A model generated the notes under the pieces. The model ran no database searches. It saw nothing but the letters and a program-made list of their open reading frames with translations, and was not told the DNA's origin. DNA of 64,000 bases, from contig CAUYUJ010003892.1 of the NCBI GenBank assembly GCA_963575745.1, positions 442,121 to 506,120 of the forward strand. Direction: 5' to 3'. The DNA comes from Prorocentrum cordatum (lineage: Eukaryota > Sar > Dinophyceae > Prorocentrales > Prorocentraceae). Of this stretch, positions 54,845 to 64,000 are shown one piece after another. A program made the translations under genes and the position numbers. Numbering within the stretch: position 1 is the first letter of the stretch; every line of letters begins with the position of its first letter.

Positions 54845-55262
54845 ACTTCGTGCTCTTCGACTTCCCAGAACTCCATTCCCAGGCCTCATTCTGAATACCC
54901 GGATGCAACAGTCACACACTTCGTGTTCTTCGAGATCCCAGAACGCCATTCCCGGGCCACATTTAGAATAACCAGATGCAAACAGTCACACACTTCGTGT
55001 CTCTTCGACATCCCATAACGCCATACCTCCCCGGTCCACATTCTGGAGGGCCGGATGCAACAGTCACACACTTCGTGCTCTTCGAGTTCCCAGAACTCCA
55101 TTCCCGGGCCACATTTTGAATGCCCGGAGCCAACTGTAGGCCACTCCGTGCTCTTCGAGTTCCCAGAACTCCATTCCCGGGCCACATTTTGAATGCCCGT
55201 AGCCAACTGCTGGCAGTTTCGTGCTCTTCGACTTCCCAGAATTCCCATTCCTGGGCCACATT
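54845..55262 (+). repeat. 73-bp tandem array of E3, about six units
   Basis: Same unit and orientation as E1. Some units are shortened or altered (CATACCTCCCCGGTCC at 55022). Confidence 0.92.
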
Positions 55263-55442
55263 TTCAGCAGGGGCAAGAGCACGACGAGGAGGAGGACGAG
55301 CAAGACCAGGAGGACGAGGACGAGCAGGAGCAGGACGAGGAGCAGGAGGAGCAGGAGAAGAAGGACGAGCAGGAGGAGGAGGAGGACGAGCAGGAGGATG
55401 AGGACGACCAGGAGGAGGAGGACGACCAGGAAGAGGAGGAGG

Positions 55443-55542
55443 NNNNNNNNNNNNNNNNNNNNNNNNNNNNNNNNNNNNNNNNNNNNNNNNNNNNNNNNNN
55501 NNNNNNNNNNNNNNNNNNNNNNNNNNNNNNNNNNNNNNNNNN
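55443..55542. other. Assembly gap (100 N)
   Basis: Exactly 100 unknown bases inside the GAG-rich tract. The E1 tract is about 500 bp longer than what is seen here, so the gap size is a placeholder. Confidence 0.99.
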
Positions 55543-55683
55543 ATGAGGAGGAGGAGGAGGAGCAGGAGAAAGAAGACGAGCAGGAGGAGGACGAGGACGA
55601 GCAGGAGGAGGAGGAGGAGGACGAACAGGAGGGGAGGGCGGCCGGCTGCCCCGAGTCGTGCGCACAGGGGCTCTGAGGAAGGC

Positions 55684-56046
55684 TCCCTAAGCTCGAGACG
55701 CTTTGAATACTTTGTAGTTTCCTCGTAGCTTCCTTTCCATGCCTTTGTAGCTTCCACGCACTCCTGCGTCGCCAAGTTTCTTCTTTTCTTCTCGCAGCGT
55801 CCTTGTCGTGTCGCGGGGTGCGTTTGCGTCACTTCGGTGTTGCTGCGCCTTGAGACGTGTCTCTGCGCTCCCTAAGCTCGAGACGCTTTGAATACTTTGT
55901 AGTTTCCTCGTAGCTTCCTTTCCATGCCTTTGTAGCTTCCACGCACTCCTGCGTCGCCGAGTTTCTTCTTGCAGCGTCCTTGTCGCGTCGCGGGGTGCGT
56001 TTGCGTCACTTCGGTGTTGCTGCGCCTTGAGACGTGTCTCTGCTGC
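55684..56046. repeat. 190-bp tandem pair in the E3 leader
   Basis: Counterpart of 31617-31995, with copies at 55684-55868 and 55872-56043. Confidence 0.88.
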
Positions 56047-57066
56047 TTCTTCGTCCCATCGGGGAGTCCAGCGTCACCGAATTTGTTCCAGCATTGTGCT
56101 TGTCGTTCCAGGTCGTGCGTACGCGCGCAGAATGTTTCTCTGCAGCGTCCTCGTCGCATCAGGATGTCCAGCGTCGCAGAATGCATCCTTGTAGCGCCTC
56201 TTCTTCCAGGGCGACGTGGTCCTGAGCCGCCGCGGACGACTCGCCGCGGACGGTTCCATTCGATTCCACGGGCGATCGTGCGCATGTAGTTTGCCACGCG
56301 CCTGCGCGCGCGGAGAGGGCCTGGGCGCCCTGTCGCCTGCGGGCGACCGCGCGGGTTAGTCCCCGCAAAAGCCAAAAAAGGCATTTCCACACGCCGGGTA
56401 AAGCCTAAAAGGGCTTTCGTCTGCCTGATCCCCCCCCCCTCTTTCCTTCTCTTCTTTCATCGAAGTCAGAACCCCCGCCCCCGATGACGTCCTCCGCTGG
56501 CCTGGGTGGTCTACTCAGGTCGCGGAGGGGGATAGGGGGGGGGTCGTTGCCACGGCTGGTGCCTCGATTCACGACGGGGAGGGGGGGGTGCACCGTTCCC
56601 TCGGATGGGCACATCCCCCCCTCCAAGGGCCTCCGAGCCCTCCCTCTCCGTCCTTTTCTTCTCCCATATCCTTCCCTCCCTCGCGGTTTTCGAAGCCTTT
56701 GGCGTCTCCGCCCACCAGAGCGGGGATCTCGACCCCCCAATGGGATTCGTGGAGCGGGGGGGGCCTTGAGAAGCGAAACATTTCTTGGGGCGGGGCCACA
56801 CAGCACACACATCACATCCATCGAGTCACGCACACATACAGCAACACGCTTTCTCGACTCCACAGGGGGGTGCTTCGTGGAGGCATCACTTGTAACTTTG
56901 CAATTCTGTAATCATTGCCGTTCTGGTTCAAAGAACTTTGATTGCAGGAGTTCGAGGCAAAAGCGAGCCTTGTCCGCATCCGCTCAACCAGTCTCACCGT
57001 GCCGTGCACGGTGCTTCTCAGCCTGTGTCACTGTGCGCTCCACGGTGATCCTCCGGGTGAGCTACC

Positions 57067-58796
57067 ATGGCTGCTGCTGCAGAACAGCCGACGTCTCCAC
57101 TGGGTTTTCTCACGAAGAGCAGCGCCAAACCCCAAGACTTCCTTGTCCGAGTATACAAGCCCAGGGAGATCAAGTACTCGTACAAGAGCAGGAACAATGG
57201 CCAGCTAGTCCATGCAAACCGATTCACATGCATTCTGCTTGGCACAGACTCAGAGCACTATTGTGAGGCCATCCTCAAAGGAACTCCAGCAGAAGTCCAA
57301 GCTGCTCAGAAAAAGTTCCCTCCGATGACGGCGTGGAAACTCTCCAGCGTCGGCCTGGACAGTCGGCAGCAGGACGCTTTTGTGCATACGTCTGTTCGTG
57401 TCGTGGTCGACCTCAAGCGCGCAACCTGCAGTCCAGTGCTCAAAAGCTCTCCGGAGTAGACCTCCTTGGCATCGGCGCCGGCTCCAGCGACTACAGTGGC
57501 AGACATGATGAACATCAAATCGCAGCGTTGCTTCGATGTCATGGCTGTGGTTCATTCTGTTTCAGAAACCCGCACTCCCGCTGGCCACCCTCCAGTGGCA
57601 AGCGTGCATCTGGTCGACGGCACACAGACGAGTAACTCCAAGACAGCGGAGGCTGTGATTGCAGTCTGGGGATCCACCAACATAGAGCTTTGTCGCTCTC
57701 ACAAAGGACAACCGCTGCTGTTTCTCAACGTGGCGGGCAAATTCGACGGCAAACTGGAGCAGAACTTGTCGCAAGATCGCGTGGTGGATTCCGCATGCTC
57801 TTGTCCCAGAATGACTCAACTACACGACTTAGCAGCCACTCAAGACTTCGCGATGGACCGGGAGCAGCTGACCACCGCTCATGCGGGTACTTGGGATCCA
57901 GACCATGCTTCGCAGATTCTCACCGGAGAAGCACTCCTCTCCTGCTGTGCCTTTTTGGCTATGGCGTCGGATGATCCGAATGCAAACTTGCCACTCTTGT
58001 TGCAGGTCAATGGGATGAGGCTTGAGGAACCGGAGCCAGCCGACTCTGTGGTGGAGATCACAGGCGAGCGCGTCTTCTTTACGACTACTGCTCGTGATTT
58101 CAGTGGCTCGTGCAAAGTCGGCGTATCCCAAGCGGCAGCCTTCGCCTTGACCGGCATTGATAGCATGCAAGAATTCAAAAATTCACGACGAGAAAGCTAT
58201 CTCCTTCCCTCCACTGAGCAATTGTCGCATCATACGACGCGTGCGCAATGTGGCTGCGAATGCACAGGATGGACTTTCGTCAACACGACTGTGGTGGCCG
58301 TTTCACCGCTTCAGATATCGCACGCCCCGAATACGTCTTACAATGTCGTCTTGGAGATCCTGAAGCAGTGCCGCGAGAGCCAGGATGCAATGCTCGCGGC
58401 ACAGCTCTCTGAGATACGGTCTTGCCCCTTCTACGGCATGCGCGTGCAGTACTCACCAGCGGGTGGAGGGGGTGAAAGCTTGAGTCGTTCTCGTTCGTAC
58501 CACGCAGAAGTCTCGGTGCGTCCACTGCGGCTGGCTTCGTCGTGTCCACACCAGGTGTCACGGACGCTTCTGACGGTGAGTCTTCCCACTCAGTGACGAT
58601 TCACGACACTGCTCAGTTGACAACTTGCTCTCGTTCAAAATGGATCCGCCCAACCGAGCGAAGCACAGAGTCTGCTTGTTGCTCATTACTGGCTGTTCAA
58701 ACGGCATGACGGTGCACAGCGTGACCCACATTGACGACTCCGTCGTGTCTGAGGCGCAGTACTTCATTAAAAAATTGAGAACACTGTTTCAGCCAT
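57067..58796 (+). pseudogene. RPA-like gene of E3, broken
   Basis: Counterpart of 33015-34907. A single base change makes TAG at 57457-57459. Further damage: a frame shift near 58166, a 13-bp loss near 58270, a loss of about 27 bp near 58475 that removes the GDASQL word variant, small losses at 58517, 58606 and 58700, and a larger loss near 58786. These are spread-out real-looking mutations, not one sequencing slip, so this copy has decayed. The OB-fold-like region (57520-57780) survives with few substitutions. Confidence 0.85.
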
Positions 58797-58879
58797 AAGC
58801 GGATGAATGAGTGGAGCACGACGCCGGAATCCGCCAAGAAGTGCCGCATTCTTGAAAGCCACCCCTCAGGAGAAAGCTT

Positions 58880-59600
58880 GTGAGCTTTCTCCTGTCTTGT
58901 CAGCGATGCTTCTCAGCTTGCTGGACATGGCAAGCATCTTTGTCTTGCGCCTTGCGGGATGCCAACTAGGTTTGCCTCAAACATATCGTTTGGTAGTTTC
59001 GTTGTTTATGCGGTGCTTCTCAGCCTGCACTATTTACTGTTGTGGCGTCTGGTTCACGAATAGTGTTTGCGGCCTGCATTCCTCCTCAGCCTGCCCTGGC
59101 TCCCTTGAGAGTGCCTGCACAGAGTTTCGGTCTGTGCTCACGTTGCCCAACGGATTCATTCACCTTCGCCCGCGGTGCTTCTCAGCCTGCACTTCCTTTG
59201 CTACAAGCGCCTGTTCTGCAGTCGTTCACAGTGTCTCGTTTACAGAGAATTTCGGTGTTTGAAAAACAAAACAATTCTGCATGTGTTTCTGTGGAATCTA
59301 AATCAGGTCATGGCCGTGCTTCATTGCAAGACAACCCCCATGTTCGTAGCAGTGTCGAAATCAGACGTCGTTGAGTTATAAAAGCGTTGATAGCAGTGTC
59401 TCGTTTTCAAACGCCTCATTGTATATCAACTCTGGCTGTGCCTCATTTCAAGACACCTTCCATGTGCGTAGCAGTGCCGGTATCAGAGGTTCCTCCACAA
59501 CGAATTTCCCTCATCACCATCATCATGATCAAGTTCTCCCTAGCCATGTTGCCTCGAGCTATCCTTACAAAAGGAACTTTCCAGCGCCCACTGTACACAG
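58880..59600. other. Intergenic region of E3
   Basis: Counterpart of 34908-35625. Word copies occur at about 58905, 59012, 59080 and 59173, and a 45-bp module at 59386-59430. Confidence 0.6.
59386..59430. repeat. 45-bp GTTGATA/TATCAAC module, copy 5
   Basis: The E3 counterpart of 35410-35454, apparently identical. Confidence 0.85.
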
Positions 59601-59602
59601 TA

Positions 59603-62600
59603 ATGCCGCGGCATGCTGGTAGCTCTCGGTCTGGGCGCCATGCTCCTGACGTTTCTGCACCCAACAGCGGTGCTCCTCAGCCTGCTGCAGTGAGCAGTGC
59701 CCCTCCTCAGCGTGCTGTGTTGAACGGTACTGTCCAAAGGATTGTTGACCTGGTGAAGGAGTTCGGTCGTATACCGAGGCGAAAGAAAGGAACGTCCGAG
59801 GAAGTGCGAGCTGAAAACAAGTTGGCCAAACGTTTCTCCGACCACCGCGACAGCATTCCTAATGACGTTATGTTAGAGTTGCAAGCCCTCGAATGCGCCA
59901 CGCCTTCAGAGCCAGCCGCTGTCAGCGCTGCCCTTCAGCGTTCTGATGCTCCTGACGTTTCTGCACCCAACAGCGGTGCTCCTCAGCCTGCTGCAGTGAG
60001 CAGTGCCCCTCCTCAGCGTGCTGTGTTGAACGGAACTAGTGTACCAAAGGATTGTTGACCTGGTGAAGCAGTTCGGTCGTATACCGATGCGAAAGAAAGG
60101 AACGTCCGAGGAAGTACGAGCTGAAAACAAGTTGGCTTTCTCCGACCACCGCGACAGCATTCCTAATGACGTTATGTTAGAGTTGCAAGCCCTCGAATGC
60201 GCCACGCCTTCAGAGTCAGCCGCTGTCAGCGCTGCCCTTCAGCGTTCTGCACGACAGCGGAGCCTGCTGCCAGTAGCGTGCCGGTACTGTCCAAAGGATT
60301 GTTGACCTGGTTTCGGTCGTATACCGATTCCGAGGAAGTACGAGCTGAAAACAAGTTGGCCAAACGTTTCTCCGACCACCGCGACAGCATTCCTAATGAC
60401 GTTATGTTAGAGTTGCAAGCCCTCGAATGCGCCGCGCCTTCAGAGTCAGCCGCTGTCAGCGCTGCCCTTCAGCGTTCTGCATTAATCGGATCTCTGCAAA
60501 CGCTCGTCGAGGACGTGAAGCAGTTCGGTCGTATACCGATCAGAAATCATGGAACGTCTGAGGAAGCACGAGCCGAAAACAACTTGGCCAAACGTTTCCT
60601 TGAACACCGCGAGAGCATTCCTGGTGACGTGATGTTGGAATTGCAAGACCTCGAGGAGTCACGCGCCGTCAGCGCTGCTGCTCAGCGTGCTGCAACCGAG
60701 GAGTTCAAGCGGAAGCAGAAGACCGATGAGCTCCTGCAGCAGGTGCGCGAATTCGGCAGCTGGCCGAAGGAGAGCGCTCAACGCCCGCTTGCAGAGCGGC
60801 AGTTGGCTTGGCACATCCGAAAAACACGGAAGGCCAAACATTTCTCACCGGAGCAGGAGGCCGAGCTTCAAACTCTGCAGCGGGCGGATACGAAGCCCGT
60901 CGGGCTCATGCAGCAGACGAAGATCGAGGAGGTCATGCAACAGGTGCGAGACCTCGGCCGCTTTCCGAAGGAGTCCGCCGGGCGTAGTGTTGCAGAGCGG
61001 CAACTAGGCTGGCTAGTTCGGAAAGCACGGAAGGCCAAGCAGTTCTCCCCGGAGCAGGAGGCCGAGCTCCAGGCCCTCCAGCAGTTGGAGACCGATGACA
61101 CAACAGCGACTCGCATCGCGGAGGCGGAGGCCCTCCCAAACCCCATGGAAGGGTTCGCTGACGAGGCGCAGAACAGGATCGACCAGGACCTGCTGATGCT
61201 GGAGAGTGGCATCCGGACCAAGGCAATCCTGCGGCGCCTTGCCGTCTACAAGGAGCTGGTGTCCAGCCGCGGTGCTACTCAGCCCGCGCAGCTCAAAGAA
61301 TTCGTACAGCGGTACGCGGAGCGGGTGCGCAGGGCGTCGGCCGCTTCCGCGGGGAAGACCTGCTACGTTCCCGGCGGTGAGGTGGAGGGGGGCCAGCTGC
61401 GCGTCTTCTCCGCCCGCCCCGTCATGACGGGGCCGCTCGTGTGCCAGCTCTGCGAGTGCGACTTTCTTACAGAGGAGGACTTTGCGCGGCGCAAGCAGCA
61501 GGGCCACGCGGGCGAGGCGGAATGCCGCAAACGGGTGCTGTTCCTGATGACAGAGGCCGGCTGCAGGCCGATAGCCGCCCAGGAGAAGAGGATCATGGTG
61601 CAGAATTTTGCTCACTTCCAGCAGTTCTGTCACCCGGGCAGCAAGGGCAACCGCTTCTCGGGCGGCGAGGCGGTGCCCCGATGCGAGGCAGCCTGCGTAG
61701 TCTGTGCGCAGAAAGACTACCTGGAGCACCGCCACAAACTGAGCCTGTTTGGGGCAGTGCCGGAGGAGCGTGTCTTTGAGCACTGCGCCGACTCAGCAAG
61801 CGATCGTGATGACCTATCCGATGGCGAGGCAGATGCTCCACCCAAGCGTGCTCTGGTGAAGCACCGCGGGGTGTACTACTTGCAGTCCCCGGAGCTCGTG
61901 CAGAAGCTCCTGGACGTGGACAGGTACAGGCAGCGGTGGCCACTGATCCCGTGTGAACAGCTGCACGCGTCCAGCGTTCAGCATCCGGAGCACCCAGAGT
62001 GGCGGTGGCTGCTGCACTCCCGCCGAGTCCCTGTGGTTGCACCACCAGAAGCAACGGCGGGAACCTGCGGTGCTTCTCAGCCTGCTGCCGACAAGTCCGG
62101 CGGAGCTTCTCAGCCTGCGGACGAGAGGCCTCCGTGCGCAGGGGTGGGAGATGCCAACGCGTTGGTGTGGGTTTGTTGGGATTGCCTCAATGACCTGTGC
62201 GCCAAGAAACCGAAGATGCCGTTAAACGCCCTGGTCAACGACAACTGGATCGGCCGGGAGCTCATGCTCGTCCGCAACGCTTCGAAAGCAACTAAGATGC
62301 TGGCGTCCCTTGGCCGATGCTGTTGGAAGCAAGTCCGCCTCGGCAAGGGCGCCCCGGATGTCCAGCAGAAAGGCATCTCGGGCAACACTATCCTCTTCGC
62401 CCAGCCCACGGCGCAAATCCCGACCATGGAGCTGCCCCCGGAGCAGGGCGCGCTGTGGACTCTCTGAACATCGTTTTCTCGGGCGCCGCGCACAAACTCC
62501 ACAAGGCGTACTGGGCAACAGTCAAGCGCGGCGAGTATATGCAGATCGTGAGGGAGCGCAAGCTGCAGTGCGCAACCTTTTCCGAGGTATCCGTCCGGGA

Positions 62601-63298
62601 GGATGTTGCCCCGACACGGTTGCCGGAGGACGGCGTGCCAGACCACATCGAAGCCTGTCTGCAACCAGTGGACGGTGTGGACAAAGCCCCGGTACGTCTG
62701 TTGGGGCCAGCATCCAGGGCGCCGGAAGTGGGCAGAGACGACGAGGCGGGAGACGAGTCTGACGAGGAGACAGAGACAGACAAAGACGGAGAAGCAGCAG
62801 AACAGCCTGACATGGCCTACCTGCATGAAAATGTGGCAGAGGTCACAGTTGCAGTGGATCCAGTGCATGACATCGCTCCAGTCCGAATGATGCAAGCGCT
62901 GCAAGGCACGCTGGTGGCGCTGCAGGAGCAGGCAGCACGCGTCGCCAAGAACGAGGTGACACCGACAGTGGCAGACAGCAGCGGTGCTCTTCAGCCTGTT
63001 GCCGACGAGGGCGGCAGGCATACGATGCGCAGCATGGTTCTCGATGTACAGAGTGCTGCTCGTTCGTTCGACGAGCGAGCGCAGGTGGTGCTGGAGAAAG
63101 CGCAAGCAGGAGCAGACGCGTGCAGAGCTGTGGGCCCGCACTCCTTATCGGTGCCTACGCAGAAACCCTTGAGTTCTTTCGACAGCAGGTCTTGGCCGGC
63201 GTGCTACACAGAGTTCTGGTTCGGGGACGGCGCGCCGAACCTCGAGCGGGAGCGGCCCATGCTGTTCGAACAGGTCTTCCCCAGGAATACTACTTATG
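59603..63298 (+). pseudogene. E3 Rep/helicase, N-terminal half
   Basis: Counterpart of 35626-39084. The start ATG 59603 is conserved. Six helicase-associated-like repeats are visible (one more than in E1), but the second and third are shortened by clean losses (60033-60150, 60250-60330) that shift the frame. From 60197 the frame is open for 756 codons through the zinc-binding (61443-61530, 61680-61740) and DUF6570-like (62170-62400) regions, where E1 is broken. It then loses one base near 62453 and continues in another frame from 62461, through the acidic linker and FWFGDGAPNLERERPM (63220-63270), to the minisatellite. The breaks in E1 and E3 lie at different sites, so an ancestor with an intact gene is implied. 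Confidence 0.78.
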
Positions 63299-63770
63299 CT
63301 ACCAGTGTTGATAGTGGAGTCGATCCATTGATAGCAGTGTGTCGTTTGGACCTACATGTGTTGATAGCAGTGTCTCGTGGAGGCCTACATCCATTGATCG
63401 CAGTGTCTTGTTTGTACCTACGTGCGTTGATAGCAGTGTCTCGTTTGGACCTACATGTGTTGATAACAGTGTCTCGTTTGGATCTACACCCACTGATACC
63501 ACTGTCTCGTTTGGACTTACATGTGTCGATAGCAGTGTCTCGTTTGGACCTACACATGTTGATAGCAGTGTCTCGTTTGGACCTATATCTATTGATAGCA
63601 TTGTTCCGTTTGGACCTACATGTGTTGATAGCAGTGCCCCGTTTGGACGTACATGCGTTGATCGCAGTGTCTCGTTTGGACCTACATGTGTTGATAGCAG
63701 TGTCTCGTTTGGACATACATCCGTTGAACGCAAAGTTGCGTTTGGACCTACATGTCTTCATAGCAGTGTC
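63299..63770. repeat. 33-bp minisatellite inside the E3 Rep gene
   Basis: Same position, unit and order of variants as 39085-39565, so it arose before the large duplication. Confidence 0.93.
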
Positions 63771-63784
63771 TCGTTTCTTCGTCC

Positions 63785-64000
63785 TTCGAGGTCGCACGGC
63801 GCCTCATCAACCTGGAGGAGCTCGAGTACTCTCTCGCGACCGACGAGGAGCCCTACGAGGCAGCTTGCCAGAGCCGCTTCAGCTCGCCAGAGCTGATTGC
63901 CGTCTTCGGCGACGTGATCCGCCGGCTGCGGCTCTTGAAAGGCACTCGGGCGGCGATTGGCAGGAAAGGCTTCGGCACTGACCTCCAGACCCTGTCAGAG
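63785..64000 (+). pseudogene. E3 Rep gene continuation, cut by the window end
   Basis: FEVARRLINLEELEYSLATD, RFSSPELIAVFGDVIRRLRL and LKGTRAAIGRKGFGTDLQTL are clear Helitron-type pre-Rep sequence. It is in a different frame from the part before the minisatellite. The window ends within it. Confidence 0.7.

Larger units (their letters stand above)
54700..64000 (+). mobile_element. E3: second copy of E1, truncated by the window end
   Basis: It starts ACCCTAACAGCGAAGGACTGATAGG (about 54703), then the same leader, 73-bp array, GAG tract (with gap), 190-bp pair, RPA-like gene and Rep/helicase gene in the same order as E1. The offset from E1 is about 24,050-24,210 bp. Substitutions are few, but E3 carries many small deletions. 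Confidence 0.88.

Overview
The window looks like nuclear DNA of a large, GC-rich, repeat-rich protist genome. A dinoflagellate is the best fit. This is inferred from long low-complexity deserts, many families of short dispersed repeats, and Helitron-type transposon proteins of the kind I associate with dinoflagellates. No spliced-leader gene, rRNA, tRNA or organelle gene was seen to settle it.

Positions 1-30,000 hold almost no intact genes. There is one frameshifted UPF1-like SF1 helicase relic (about 490-1960). The rest is a patchwork of microsatellites (long GAT/CAT, GGA, GT and GA tracts), tandem repeats with units of about 70-175 bp, several families of short dispersed repeats in both orientations, and GC-rich DNA whose long open frames look compositional. 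At 23,721-25,918 sits a well-delimited 2.2-kb transposon, called E0 here. It has terminal inverted repeats of about 55 bp, an 8-bp target duplication, a CAGCCT-type array and a 73-bp tandem array.

Positions 30,017-64,000 are different in character. They are a head-to-tail chain of large mobile elements (E1 30,017-47,704; E2 about 47,705-54,668; E3 about 54,700 to beyond the window). Each junction carries the same signal, CCTAACAGCGA and its complement, that lies just inside E0. E1 encodes a probable RPA-like single-strand DNA-binding protein. It also encodes a giant, broken Helitron-type protein: helicase-associated-like repeats, zinc-binding/DUF6570-like region, HUH Rep domain, and a PIF1-like helicase. 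E2 encodes an endonuclease/exonuclease/phosphatase (EEP) protein and an unrecognised 298-aa protein, and ends in the array also seen in E0. E3 is a second, diverged copy of the first half of E1, with an assembly gap and its own set of breaks. Together the proteins resemble the toolkit of Helentron-like rolling-circle transposons. E0 looks like an internally deleted relative.

The most striking unexplained signal is a roughly 17-nt word, GGTGCTTCTCAGCCTGC. It recurs dozens of times, always on the + strand, only in the E1-E3 region. Inside every recognised protein it is read in one frame (G-A-x-Q-P-A), and it is also scattered between genes. A separate 1.95-kb inverted-repeat element has inserted exactly inside one copy. 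A 45-bp module with GTTGATA/TATCAAC ends recurs five times between genes, and its core has been amplified into a 33-bp minisatellite inside the Rep gene.
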